Numbered from the stretch's first letter, positions 8,900-18,799 are shown. The stretch: 64,000 nt of DNA from JAFIEN01 sp051859505 (GCA_051859505.1 JBHYFN010000007.1:52449-116448); one strand, 5' to 3'. A program made the numbers and translations. The notes: generated by a model not told the origin, from the sequence alone.

Positions 8900-10021
8900 A
8901 TCGGCCCCCGGCGCATCCGGCGCGGGCCAGAAGACGCCGGCATCCGCCACCGTCCAATCCGCCGAGGGCAGCACATAGGTGACGCGCAGGTTGCCCGGCT
9001 CGGCGCGGGGCCAGGCGGCCGTGTCCTGGGCAGGATCGCCTTGATGCCGCGGATCATCGACAAGCGCGCCACCCGCGCTTCGGGGCTGCGGATCCTGCAG
9101 CCGGGGGTCGGCCAGAAACTCCCGCATCGCCTCATGCATCCCGTCGCCGTCGAACGGGTCGAGATTGGCATTGCCCAGGATCACGAAGCGCGCCTCGGGC
9201 GCCGGTCCGAACCCGCCATCAAGGACATGCGACCAGAGCCGCAATTCATCGCGGTTGCGCAGCCGGTTCAGCATCTCGGGCCCGTCGAAGGCGGGCGGCG
9301 TGGCCGCCCAGGCCATCAGCGTCACCGGGCCGGCGGGATGCTCGATCGGCACGATCCAATGGGCGGTGGAGGAAAGCCGCTGGATCTCGAGCACCGGGTC
9401 GGGCAGGAACGGCTGTCCGTCGATCTGGGGCAGGACGGCGCCGGGCAGATCGCGCCACAGAAGGCCGCTCAGATCCCGCACCCCCGCCTCGTCGATCGGC
9501 CAGCGCGACAGGATCGCCATCCCCCCCTGCCCCGCGAAATCGCCATAGCCCTGCGCATCGCGCGCCGTTCCCGTCCGCCCGTCGCCATCCATGTCAAGCC
9601 CGGTCGCCAGCCCGGAATTCGGCAGGGCGCTGTAGCTGTGCGGAAAGGAGGCCCCGAGGTCGGCCAGAACCGCGGCAAAGGCGTCAAGCGCCATCCTGTC
9701 ATGGTCGTAGTCGAACTTCGTCAGGACCAGGATCTGCGGATCCGCCGCCGCGATCACACCCGCGATGGCAAGAAGGGCATCATCCTCGCCCCGCAGGATA
9801 TCGCGCAGCAAAAGGCCGGGGCCATCGCGCGTCAGAGGTGCGGCGAAACTGGCAATGCGCAGCACCTCTTCCGCCGATGCGGCGACCGGCAGTGCGGCGA
9901 TCAGACCGGCTGCAATCCATGCGCGCGGGCATGGGCGCGTCGGCGCTGCTCGGTGATCATGCGCCCGACCCGCATGAGGGCGATCCCGCGCATCAGAAGG
10001 CTTGCCGGCAGAAAGGCCCAT
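8822..10021 (-). CDS. Endonuclease/exonuclease/phosphatase (EEP) family protein, secreted
   Basis: 399 residues from the only in-frame ATG. A signal-peptide-like stretch AWIAAGLIAALPVAASA sits at about 35-51 and is followed by the EEP fold: RIASFAAPL, DPQILVLTKFDYDHD, GGMAILSRWP, ARFVILGNANLDPFDGDGM, and a C-terminal HRLVWVDL strand. EEP proteins cleave phosphodiesters. Here the usual 'TWNI/NVE' metal site is replaced by RIASFAAP/LTKFD, so activity is uncertain. The ATG start makes the gene overlap the upstream membrane-protein gene by about 120 bp. No conventional start lies nearer the signal peptide, so the true start is unclear. The C-terminus overlaps the convergent SDR gene. Confidence 0.7.
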   Translation of the reverse strand: MGLSAGKPSDARDRPHAGRAHDHRAAPTRPCPRAWIAAGLIAALPVAASAEEVLRIASFAAPLTRDGPGLLLRDILRGEDDALLAIAGVIAAADPQILVLTKFDYDHDRMALDAFAAVLADLGASFPHSYSALPNSGLATGLDMDGDGRTGTARDAQGYGDFAGQGGMAILSRWPIDEAGVRDLSGLLWRDLPGAVLPQIDGQPFLPDPVLEIQRLSSTAHWIVPIEHPAGPVTLMAWAATPPAFDGPEMLNRLRNRDELRLWSHVLDGGFGPAPEARFVILGNANLDPFDGDGMHEAMREFLADPRLQDPQPRSAGGALVDDPRHQGDPAQDTAAWPRAEPGNLRVTYVLPSADWTVADAGVFWPAPDAPGADLLGPDGLRAGPHRLVWVDLVLPQGD

Positions 10022-10827
10022 GCTGTCATCGTCCAGATCAGGGTATAGGGATCGGCGAACATCATCGGATCGATGCGATCGGCCGCGAACTTGACGATCG
10101 CCGGAATGACGAATGGCAGCAGAAAGCCTAAGATAAGGTTAATCTGGGCGTCGCGGTTGAGCCGTTCGACGACATCTCCGCCGGCGGTCGGATCGAAGGT
10201 CGGCAGATTGACCCAGACATTGAAGGCCCCGTCCCGCACCGGCCAGCCGCGCAGGCGGATCCACAGCCAGAAGACGGCCAGCATCAGCAGCGACATCAGA
10301 TAGCTGATGCCCGCAGCCGTGCGCAGATTGTCGATCAGAGAGGCCTCCGCCCCCGCCGGCAGCATCAGAACGACCAGCCTGACGGGCGAATAGGGAAAGT
10401 CGATCAGGCCCCCGATACGGGTGCCGATGACCTCGAAGAAGCGGGTCAGCGTCGAGGGATCGGCCTGCCCCCGCAGGATCAGCGTCAGGGCAAGTACGGT
10501 CGCGGAAAGCGCGATGAAGCGCAGGCGGTTGAACGGCGGGGCGTCGCGGAACTCGATCACGCTGGGCGCGGCAGAGGCATATTCCACGATGGTGAAGACG
10601 GCGGCGATCAGGGCGATCAGGACAACGATCTGGGATGAATCGGCGCGCAGGCCCGGCAGCAGCAGATAGGGCGTCGCAATCAGGCACATCACACCCGCTG
10701 CGCGCAAAAGCGCTCCTGTCAGACGCGTGACCATTGCGTGCCTGCCCTCGGTCGGCTTCGTCTCTTGCGAAGCTCGTTCTTCTGCCTTGCCCTGCCTTAT
10801 GTCGACAAGGCGCCTCATTGTTGCCAT
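9901..10827 (-). CDS. Integral membrane protein of unknown function
   Basis: About 308 residues with roughly six hydrophobic segments, including LTGALLRAAGVMCLIATPYLL, IVVLIALIAAVFTIVEYA and FLLPFVIPAIVKFAADRI. No family recognised. The start at 10827 (MATMRRL) has a GGAAGGG ribosome-binding site; an in-frame ATG at 10734 directly before the first helix is a good alternative, and the frame stays open to 10968. The downstream EEP gene overlaps its 3' end, so the two are probably co-transcribed and co-translated. Confidence 0.65.
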   Translation of the reverse strand: MATMRRLVDIRQGKAEERASQETKPTEGRHAMVTRLTGALLRAAGVMCLIATPYLLLPGLRADSSQIVVLIALIAAVFTIVEYASAAPSVIEFRDAPPFNRLRFIALSATVLALTLILRGQADPSTLTRFFEVIGTRIGGLIDFPYSPVRLVVLMLPAGAEASLIDNLRTAAGISYLMSLLMLAVFWLWIRLRGWPVRDGAFNVWVNLPTFDPTAGGDVVERLNRDAQINLILGFLLPFVIPAIVKFAADRIDPMMFADPYTLIWTMTAWAFLPASLLMRGIALMRVGRMITEQRRRAHARAHGLQPV

Positions 10828-11127
10828 AATTCTGGTCCCTTCCCCCGAGCCCTTCAACAACGCGTTAAGGTTATCGGAACAGGTGGGACGGTTTTGCGGC
10901 AGGACTGGTGCGGCTTTGCAACCATTTCCGCCCATTTCCTGGTCACTGTTGCGGCAGCTTCGTGTCATCCCACGAAAATTGGGCCAAGCCCCTGAGATGA
11001 CACAAGATCTGGTGCCCCCAAAGCGTGCGGCCTTGAGAGGGCGGTCAACCCTGACGGGTCAATTCGATCTGACCGGGGCAAGGGCAAGGCACCCCGGGGT
11101 GCCTTGCCCTCGGCGGTGAAGACCGGC
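10828..11127. other. Gap between leuD and the membrane-protein gene
   Basis: 300 bp. The part next to leuD holds the 30-bp palindrome at 11081-11110. The rest should carry the promoter of the membrane-protein/EEP pair on the minus strand. The stretch around 10840-11000 is lower in GC than its surroundings, as expected for a promoter region, but no clear -35/-10 pair stands out. Confidence 0.45.
11081..11110 (-). terminator. Perfect 30-bp palindrome downstream of leuD
   Basis: AGGGCAAGGCACCCC followed immediately by its reverse complement, 18 bp after the leuD stop codon. As RNA it would form a very stable hairpin and could end leuCD transcription or protect the 3' end. There is no T-run on the leuD strand, so it is not a textbook intrinsic terminator. 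Confidence 0.5.
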
Positions 11128-11733
11128 CTAGACCCAGGGGCGGCTTTGCGCGGCCTGGGCCTCGAAGGTCGCGATGGAGGCTTCCTTCTCCATCGTCAGG
11201 CCGATGTCGTCGAGGCCGTTCATCAGGCAATGCTTGCGGAACGGGTCGATCTCGAAGCCGATGACCTGCCCGTCGGACAGGGTGATGGTCTGGGCGCCGA
11301 GGTCGATCTCGAGCCTTGCATTGGCGCCTTTCTCGGCGTCCTTCATGCAGGCGTCACGCTCGGCCTCGGGCAGGACGATGGGAAGGATGCCGTTCTTGAA
11401 GCAGTTGTTGTAGAAGATGTCGGCGAAGCTGGTCGAGATCACGCAGCGGATGCCGAAATCGGCCAGCGCCCAGGGGGCGTGTTCGCGGCTTGATCCGCAG
11501 CCGAAATTGTCGCCGGCGACAAGAACGCTGGCCTGACGGTACTGCGGCTGGTTCAGGACGAAATCGGGGATCTCGGTGCCATCGGGATTGTAGCGCATCT
11601 CGTCGAACAGCGCGACGCCAAGGCCGGTGCGCAGGATCGTCTTGAGGTATTGCTTGGGGATGATCATGTCGGTGTCGATATTGACGAGCGGCATGGGGGC
11701 GGCGATGCCGCTATGGGTGGTGAACGGGGTCAT
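11128..11733 (-). CDS. leuD: 3-isopropylmalate dehydratase small subunit
   Basis: LeuD pairs with LeuC to isomerise 2-isopropylmalate to 3-isopropylmalate. Family hallmarks are NIDTDMIIPKQYLK near the N-terminus and NFGCGSSREHAPWAL, the swivelling-domain active-site loop. The ATG at 11733 (MTPFTTHSG) gives 201 residues, the usual length. An ATG at 11757 would add MAKRRATD. It follows leuC on the same strand, separated by 137 bp that contain a large inverted repeat. Confidence 0.95.
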   Translation of the reverse strand: MTPFTTHSGIAAPMPLVNIDTDMIIPKQYLKTILRTGLGVALFDEMRYNPDGTEIPDFVLNQPQYRQASVLVAGDNFGCGSSREHAPWALADFGIRCVISTSFADIFYNNCFKNGILPIVLPEAERDACMKDAEKGANARLEIDLGAQTITLSDGQVIGFEIDPFRKHCLMNGLDDIGLTMEKEASIATFEAQAAQSRPWV

Positions 11734-11784
11734 GTCGGTTGCCCTTCGCTTTGCCACGGATCGCGTGGCGGGTTTCTTCCGGGG

Positions 11785-11862
11785 GGCGCGTGGGCTGCGC
11801 CCACCCTACAGGTGATGCCCGACCTTGGTCACAGCCTGTAGGGTGGGCGCAGCCCACGCGCC
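11785..11862. repeat. 28-bp perfect inverted repeat between leuC and leuD
   Basis: Arms at 11785-11812 and 11835-11862 are exact reverse complements, separated by 22 bp. Each arm carries the core GTAGGGTGGGCGCAGCCCAC, itself partly palindromic. I recognise this core type as a repetitive sequence seen in many proteobacterial genomes. The repeat fills most of the leuC-leuD gap and would fold into a long mRNA stem between the two cistrons. Confidence 0.9.
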
Positions 11863-11870
11863 GACCCCGC

Positions 11871-13274
11871 TCACATCATCTCGCGCACATCGACGAGGTG
11901 GCCCGCCACGCCCGCCGCCGCGGCCATCGCCGGGCTCATCAGATGGGTGCGCCCGCCGCGGCCCTGACGCCCTTCGAAATTGCGGTTCGAGGTGGCCGCA
12001 CAGCGTTCGCCCGGGGCCAGCTGGTCGGGGTTCATCGCCAGACACATCGAACAGCCCGCAAGGCGCCATTCGAACCCGGCTTCCATGAAGATCTCGGCCA
12101 GCCCCTCTTCCTCGGCCTGCGCGCGCACGAGGCCCGAACCCGGCACCACCATGCCCCGCACCCCCGGCGCCAGCTTCTTGCCCTTCAGCACGCCCGCCGC
12201 CGCGCGCAGATCCTCGATCCGCCCGTTCGTGCAAGAGCCGATGAAGACCGCGTCGATCCGGATCTCCTGCAGCGGGGTTCCCGCCTCGAGCCCCATGTAA
12301 TCGAGCGAGCGCCGCGCCGCATCGACCTTGCCGCCGGTAAAGCTTTCCGGGGCGGGCACAGAGCCGGTGATCGGCAGCACATCCTCGGGCGAGGTGCCCC
12401 AGGTGACGACGGGGGCGATATCCTCGCCCCGGATCGTGACCACCTTGTCCCAATGTGCGTCCTCATCGGAAAAGAGCGTCTTCCACCAGGCCAGCGCCGC
12501 GTCCCACTGCGCCCCTTTCGGCGCGTGCGGCCGGCCCTTCACATAGTCGAAAGTCTTTTCGTCCGGCGCGATCAGGCCTGCCCGCGCGCCGCCCTCGATC
12601 GCCATGTTGCATACCGTCATCCGGCCTTCCATCGACAGATCCCGGATCGCCTCGCCGCAATACTCGATCACATAGCCGGTGCCGCCTGCAGTGCCGGTGT
12701 GGCCGATGACCGAGAGCGTGATATCCTTGGCCGTGACACCGGGGCGAAGCTTGCCGGTGATCTCGACCTTCATGTTCTTTGATTTCTTCTGGATCAGCGT
12801 TTGCGTCGCCAGCACATGCTCGACCTCGGACGTGCCGATCCCATGCGCCAGCGCGCCAAAGGCGCCATGCGTCGCGGTATGGCTGTCACCGCAGACCACG
12901 GTCATGCCCGGCAGCGTCCAGCCCTGTTCGGGCCCGACGATATGGACGATGCCCTGCCGGATGTCGGAGACCGGATAGTAATGGATGCCGAAATCCCTGG
13001 CGTTCTTGTCCAGCGCCTCGACCTGGATGCGGCTTTCCTCGTTGTCGATATGCGTGTCGCGGCCCTCGGTCGTGGGCACGTTGTGATCGGGCACGGCGAT
13101 CGTCCTTTCCGGCGCGCGCACCTTGCGGCCGGTCATCCGCAGACCTTCAAAGGCCTGGGGGCTTGTCACCTCATGCACAAGGTGGCGGTCGATATAAAGC
13201 AGGCAGGTGCCGTCTTCGGCCTCATGGGCGACATGGGCATCCCAGATCTTGTCATAGAGCGTCTTGGGGGACAT
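11871..13274 (-). CDS. leuC: 3-isopropylmalate dehydratase large subunit
   Basis: 467 residues from the ATG at 13274, which has a GGGAGAGG ribosome-binding site and starts MSPKTLYDKIWDAH as in the family; the frame is open upstream to 13400 without family resemblance. The aconitase-type 4Fe-4S ligands are visible in FIGSCTNGR and CSMCLAMNPDQL. VCGDSHTATHGAFGALAHGI is the substrate-binding segment. LeuC is the catalytic subunit for the isopropylmalate isomerisation step of leucine synthesis. First gene of leuC-leuD. Confidence 0.96.
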   Translation of the reverse strand: MSPKTLYDKIWDAHVAHEAEDGTCLLYIDRHLVHEVTSPQAFEGLRMTGRKVRAPERTIAVPDHNVPTTEGRDTHIDNEESRIQVEALDKNARDFGIHYYPVSDIRQGIVHIVGPEQGWTLPGMTVVCGDSHTATHGAFGALAHGIGTSEVEHVLATQTLIQKKSKNMKVEITGKLRPGVTAKDITLSVIGHTGTAGGTGYVIEYCGEAIRDLSMEGRMTVCNMAIEGGARAGLIAPDEKTFDYVKGRPHAPKGAQWDAALAWWKTLFSDEDAHWDKVVTIRGEDIAPVVTWGTSPEDVLPITGSVPAPESFTGGKVDAARRSLDYMGLEAGTPLQEIRIDAVFIGSCTNGRIEDLRAAAGVLKGKKLAPGVRGMVVPGSGLVRAQAEEEGLAEIFMEAGFEWRLAGCSMCLAMNPDQLAPGERCAATSNRNFEGRQGRGGRTHLMSPAMAAAAGVAGHLVDVREMM

Positions 13275-13730
13275 CGGTCCTCTCCCTCTCGGAATGGCAA
13301 CGGGCTTGGAGAAACGGATCAGAAACGGGAGGCCGTCAAAGTCGGGCCAGCACGGAACGGATCGCCCCGTGAAAGCGCCACGGCAGCCGGGCGCGGTCAT
13401 CCATGTCGAAAAAGCGCATCATCGGCGCAGGTTCTACGCCGCTTGGTGCAGTCAGGCAAGGGGCCCGCGGCAGCAAGGCCCGGCGAGGCCCGGCAAGGCC
13501 GGAGATTGGCCAGACAGAGGCCAGACAGGGGCCAGACAGGGGCCCGGCACCGCAGCCCCCTGCCGGGCAGGCCGGATCATCGCAATTCGATGGCTGTCAT
13601 TGAGATTTCATCCCCGCGATGCTATCTTTGCTGCATGGTCCAGCGCCGGGGCCCCAGGGCGGCGCGCTTGCAGGAGGACGACAATCTGTCTCTTGATACT
13701 GCTGCGGCGGGAGCCGCACCGATCCGTGCG
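13275..13730. other. Divergent leuC/rsfS intergenic region with short tandem repeats
   Basis: 456 bp. It contains a candidate rsfS promoter at 13600-13628, GGCCCGGC-type short repeats at about 13475-13503, and three copies of GGCCAGACAG with 11-bp spacing at 13508-13539. No leucine-rich leader peptide is visible upstream of leuC on the minus strand. A 66-codon basic reading frame at 13403-13603 runs through the repeats and is not considered a gene. Confidence 0.6.
13600..13628 (+). promoter_or_regulatory. Sigma-70-type promoter for the rsfS operon
   Basis: TTGAGA at 13600-13605, 17-bp spacer, TATCTT at 13623-13628. Good match and exact spacing. The expected transcription start falls at about 13635, which is an ATG in frame with rsfS, raising the possibility of leaderless translation. 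Inferred from sequence only. Confidence 0.5.
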
Positions 13731-14123
13731 ATGAACACAACCGCACAGATCCCTGTCACAAGCGACGCAATCCTGACCGAGGTCATCGCTTCGCTCGAGG
13801 ACGACAAGGCCGAAGACATCGTGAAGATCGACCTGCGGGGCCGCTCTTCCATGGGTGACTGGATGGTCGTCGCCTCGGGCCGGTCAAGCCGTCAGGTCGC
13901 CGCAATCTCGGAAAAGCTGCTCGATCGCCTGAAACAGAGGTTCGGGATCATCTGCCGCATCGAAGGCAAGGATGCCGGCGACTGGGTTCTGATCGACTCG
14001 GGCGATGTGATCGTGCATGTCTTCCGGCCGGAAGTCCGCGACTTCTATCAGCTCGAGAAGATGTGGATGCCGACCGGGGCCGAACGGGCCGAGGCGGAAG
14101 CGGCGGGCAAGCCGCAAGCCTGA
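13731..14123 (+). CDS. rsfS: Ribosome silencing factor
   Basis: 130 residues. The DUF143/RsfS core is unmistakable: LEDDKAEDIVKIDLRGRSS, VVASGRSSRQVAAISEKL, and DAGDWVLIDSGDVIVHVF followed by FYQLEKMWMP. RsfS binds L14 of the 50S subunit and blocks subunit joining when nutrients are low. The ATG at 13731 matches typical length but has a poor ribosome-binding site. An in-frame ATG at 13635 lies exactly at the predicted transcription start and would add 32 residues. rlmH follows one base after its stop codon. Confidence 0.92.
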   Translation: MNTTAQIPVTSDAILTEVIASLEDDKAEDIVKIDLRGRSSMGDWMVVASGRSSRQVAAISEKLLDRLKQRFGIICRIEGKDAGDWVLIDSGDVIVHVFRPEVRDFYQLEKMWMPTGAERAEAEAAGKPQA

Positions 14124-14124
14124 G

Positions 14125-14592
14125 ATGCGGGTAACGATCTGTGCGGTGGGGCGGCTGCGCGCCGGCCCCGAGCGCGCCTTGTGTGACGATTATCTCTTGC
14201 GGTTCGACCGGACGGGGCGGCCCCTTGGCCTTGGCCCCGCGCAGCTCATCGAGGTCGAGGACAAGCGTGGCGGCGGCAGGACGGCCGAGGCGCGGCTTCT
14301 GGCCCGGGCGGTGCCGGATGGCGCGGTGACCTGCGCGCTTGACGAGCGCGGCGTGCAGGCCGATTCCCCGACCTTTGCAAGCTGGCTGGCCGATTGGCGC
14401 GACGAGGGGCGCGCTCTGGCCCTCATGATCGGCGGGGCCGACGGGCTTGACCCCGACCTCGTGGCCGGTGCGGACAGGGTTCTGTCGCTGGGTCCGATGG
14501 TCTGGCCGCATATGCTGGTGCGGGTGATGCTGGTCGAGCAGCTCTACCGCGCCGCGACCATCCTGTCGGGCGGGCCCTATCATCGGGCATGA
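14125..14592 (+). CDS. rlmH: 23S rRNA (pseudouridine1915-N3)-methyltransferase
   Basis: 155 residues, the exact family length. SPOUT-fold landmarks are MRVTICAVGRLRAGPE at the start, FLIGGADG-type ALMIGGADGLDPDLV as the SAM-binding knot, LSLGPMVWPHMLVRVMLVEQ and the C-terminal GGPYHRA, which contacts the ribosome. It methylates pseudouridine 1915 in helix 69 of 23S rRNA. It is encoded one base after rsfS, a conserved pair of late ribosome factors. Confidence 0.96.
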   Translation: MRVTICAVGRLRAGPERALCDDYLLRFDRTGRPLGLGPAQLIEVEDKRGGGRTAEARLLARAVPDGAVTCALDERGVQADSPTFASWLADWRDEGRALALMIGGADGLDPDLVAGADRVLSLGPMVWPHMLVRVMLVEQLYRAATILSGGPYHRA

Positions 14593-14727
14593 GGCTTGGA
14601 CGGGCTGCCCTGTGTCGTGCCCTGCGCTTTCTCGCGCGACGGCCGTAGCCTTGCCCCAGGAGGTCAGTTGCCTGTTTCCCCGGCAGCGCCGCTCGGCTAG
14701 GAAACCGTCAGCAAAGGGAGCCCGGAC

Positions 14728-16278
14728 ATGAGCCGACCGAAACCCGTCGTTCTGTGCATCCTCGATGGCTGGGGCAGCGGTGCCTCGGGCAGCGGCGCCT
14801 CGGCCAGCGGTGCTTTGGACAGCGGCAATGCGCCCGCTCTTGCCCGGACGCCGACCTTCGACCGGATCATGGCCACCTGCCCGCGGGCCGAACTGATCAC
14901 CTATGGCCCCGATGTCGGCCTGCCGCGCGGCCAGATGGGCAATTCCGAGGTGGGTCACACGAATATCGGGGCGGGGCGGGTTGTCGCCATGGATCTGGGC
15001 CAGATCGACCTTGCGGTCGAGGATGGCTCCTTCGCGCGCAATCCGGCGCTTCTGGCCTTTGTCGAGCGGTTGCAGGCAACGGGCGGCACGGCGCATCTGA
15101 TGGGCGTGGTCTCGGATGGCGGGGTGCATGGGCATCTGACCCATATGATCGCCGCCACCCGGGCCATCGCCGCGGCCGGCGTGCCCGTGGCGATTCACGC
15201 CCTGACGGACGGCCGCGATGTTGCGCCGACCTCGGCGCCCGGCTTCGTCGCGGCACTGGAGAAGGCGCTGCCCCCCGGCGCGCGGATCGCCACCGTGATC
15301 GGGCGCTATTACGCGATGGATCGCGACAACCGCTGGGACCGGGTGCAGACCGCCTATGAGGCGATGGTCCACGGCCGCGGCGCCAGTGCGGGGACGGCAG
15401 CCGAGGCGGTGGCCGCAGCCCATGCCGCCGGTCAGACCGACGAGTTCATCCCGGCGACCGTGATCGGCGACTACAGCGGGTTTGCCGAAGGCGACGGCCT
15501 GTTCTGCCTGAACTTCCGCGCCGACCGCGCGCGCGAGATCCTGGCCGCCATCGCCGATCCCGGTTTCGACGGGTTCGACAGGGGCGCCCCCCCGGCTCTG
15601 GCCGCGCGGCTGGGGATGGTCGAATATTCCGAGGCGCATAATGCCTGGTTCGAGGCGGCCTTCCCCAAGCGCGAGATCCGCAACACGTTGGGCGAATGGG
15701 TCGCCGCCCATGGCCTGACCCAGTTTCGTCTGGCCGAGACCGAGAAATACCCCCATGTCACGTTCTTCCTGAACGGCGGGCAGGAGGTCGCCTATCCCGG
15801 CGAGGATCGCAAGATGCCAAAATCGCCCAAGGTCGCGACCTATGACCTGCAACCCGAGATGTCGGCCCCCGAAGTGACCGAGGCCTTCGTCGCCGCGATC
15901 GAGGCGGGCTATGACCTGATCGTGGTGAATTACGCCAATCCCGACATGGTGGGCCATACCGGCGATCTGGCGGCGGCGATCCGCGCCTGCGAGGCGGTGG
16001 ACAAGGGGCTTGCACTTGCGGTCGCAGCTCTTGAACGGGCGGGGGGCGCGATGGTGCTGACCGCCGATCACGGCAATTGCGAGATGATGATCGACCCCGC
16101 AACCGGCGGGCCGCATACGGCCCATACGACGAACCCGGTGCCGATCGCCGTGCTGGGGGCGCCCGCCGGCGCCAGCCTGCGCGATGGCCGGCTGGCCGAT
16201 GTGGCGCCCACCGTTCTTGGCCTGATGGGCCTGCCCCTGCCGCCCGAGATGACAGGGCAGAACCTTCTGTCCTCATGA
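14728..16278 (+). CDS. gpmI: 2,3-bisphosphoglycerate-independent phosphoglycerate mutase
   Basis: 516 residues with the alkaline-phosphatase-superfamily metal sites LCILDGWG at the N-terminus and MVLTADHGNCE near the C-terminus, and the phosphoserine-carrying stretch QMGNSEVGHTNIGAGR. It interconverts 3- and 2-phosphoglycerate in glycolysis. Between LDGWG and NAPALARTPTFD there is a Ser/Gly/Ala-rich repeat insertion (about residues 15-32) built from near-repeats of GGCAGCGGTGCCTC. Its stop codon overlaps the next start (ATGA), so it is coupled to the EnvC-like gene. Confidence 0.95.
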   Translation: MSRPKPVVLCILDGWGSGASGSGASASGALDSGNAPALARTPTFDRIMATCPRAELITYGPDVGLPRGQMGNSEVGHTNIGAGRVVAMDLGQIDLAVEDGSFARNPALLAFVERLQATGGTAHLMGVVSDGGVHGHLTHMIAATRAIAAAGVPVAIHALTDGRDVAPTSAPGFVAALEKALPPGARIATVIGRYYAMDRDNRWDRVQTAYEAMVHGRGASAGTAAEAVAAAHAAGQTDEFIPATVIGDYSGFAEGDGLFCLNFRADRAREILAAIADPGFDGFDRGAPPALAARLGMVEYSEAHNAWFEAAFPKREIRNTLGEWVAAHGLTQFRLAETEKYPHVTFFLNGGQEVAYPGEDRKMPKSPKVATYDLQPEMSAPEVTEAFVAAIEAGYDLIVVNYANPDMVGHTGDLAAAIRACEAVDKGLALAVAALERAGGAMVLTADHGNCEMMIDPATGGPHTAHTTNPVPIAVLGAPAGASLRDGRLADVAPTVLGLMGLPLPPEMTGQNLLSS

Positions 16279-17423
16279 TCCGGGCGCTGCTTCTGTCCCT
16301 GGCCCCGTCTCTGGCCCTGTCCTTGGCCCTGTCGGCCGGCATGGCCACGGCCCAACCCGCCGATCCGGCCGAGGCCGCCCAGGCCGCGGCGCAGCGGCTC
16401 GAAGCGGCGCTGGCGGCGCTGGCCGGGGCCGAAGGCTCCAGCGCCCAGATCGCCGCCTTGACCGAGGTGGTCCGCGCCCATGAAGACGGCCTCGCCGCGA
16501 TGCGCGACGCCCTGCGCCGGATCGAGATCGAGCGCCAGCGCCTCGAGGCGGCGGGCAACCTGCGCTCGGCCGATGTGGCCCGCCTTCTGGGGGTGCTGCA
16601 GATGCTCGACCCCGAGACGGCGCCGCTTCTGCTGCTGCATCCCTCGGGCGCGCTGGGCACGGCGCGGGCCGGCATGATCCTGGCCGATGTCACCCCCGCC
16701 CTGCAATCCGAGGTCGAGGCCCTGCGCGCAGAGCTTGCCGCCATGGCCGAGCTTCAGCTTTTGCAGGACAATGCGATCGAGACGCTGCAGAACGGCCTGC
16801 AAGGGGTGCAGGAGGCGCGGGCACAGCTTTCGGCGGCGGTTTCGAACCGGACCGACCTGCCGCTGCGCTTCAGCGAGGACGAGGTCGGGACGGCGCTGCT
16901 TCTGGCCTCGACGGAAACGCTTTCGGCCTTTGCCGACGGGTTGGGCCAGACCATCGGCGTCGAACTGGCGACCGTCATCGCCGATCCCTATGCCGGCAAG
17001 GGCGCGCTCGAGCTTCCTGTCGCGGGGCCGGTGCTGCGCGGCTTCGGCAGTGCCGATGCGGCCGGGATCGAACGCCCCGGCATCATCATCGCCACCCGCC
17101 CCCGCGCCCTTGTCACCGCGCCAATGCCGGGCACGATCCGCTTTCGCGGCCCCTTGCTGGATTACGGCAATGTCGTGATCCTTGAACCCGGGCCCGAGGT
17201 GCTGATGATCTTCGCCGGGCTGGCCGAGGTCCTGGGCGAGGTGGGCCAGATCGTGCCGCAGGGCACGCCGCTTGGCCTGATGGGCGGCATCACGCCGGGC
17301 GTTGACGCGATATTGAGTGAAATGGCACAGGGCGGGGGTGCATCCAGAAGCGAGACGCTCTACCTTGAGGTTCGCGAAGGGCAGTCGCCCGTGGATCCGG
17401 CTGAGTGGTTCGTGCTGGAATGA
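16275..17423 (+). CDS. EnvC-like murein hydrolase activator (degenerate LytM/M23 protein)
   Basis: 382 residues: signal peptide (about 1-27, ending MATAQ), a long Ala/Glu/Leu-rich coiled coil (about 30-230) and a LytM-type domain (about 255-375). The fold motifs LDYGNVVILEPGPE and VGQIVPQGTPLGLMGG remain. The catalytic His and Asp of M23 peptidases are gone: IERPGIIIATRP replaces the HxxxD site, and no HLHFE equivalent is present. That is the EnvC pattern: a periplasmic scaffold that activates amidases at the division site. Starts within the gpmI stop codon (ATGA) and precedes ctp, a conserved alphaproteobacterial order. Confidence 0.88.
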   Translation: MIRALLLSLAPSLALSLALSAGMATAQPADPAEAAQAAAQRLEAALAALAGAEGSSAQIAALTEVVRAHEDGLAAMRDALRRIEIERQRLEAAGNLRSADVARLLGVLQMLDPETAPLLLLHPSGALGTARAGMILADVTPALQSEVEALRAELAAMAELQLLQDNAIETLQNGLQGVQEARAQLSAAVSNRTDLPLRFSEDEVGTALLLASTETLSAFADGLGQTIGVELATVIADPYAGKGALELPVAGPVLRGFGSADAAGIERPGIIIATRPRALVTAPMPGTIRFRGPLLDYGNVVILEPGPEVLMIFAGLAEVLGEVGQIVPQGTPLGLMGGITPGVDAILSEMAQGGGASRSETLYLEVREGQSPVDPAEWFVLE

Positions 17424-17436
17424 GAGGAAGACAGTC

Positions 17437-18795
<1,359 letters not shown>

Positions 18796-18799
18796 CCCT

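Noticed and set aside
13275..13400. Leucine leader peptide / attenuator upstream of leuC
   Set aside because: No short frame with clustered Leu codons and no terminator-antiterminator pair was found on the minus strand.
13403..13603. 66-codon basic reading frame before rsfS
   Set aside because: It runs through short GC-rich tandem repeats, has no ribosome-binding site and no recognisable protein features.
13948..16125. 725-codon frame opposite rsfS, rlmH and gpmI
   Set aside because: Antisense shadow of three well-supported genes.
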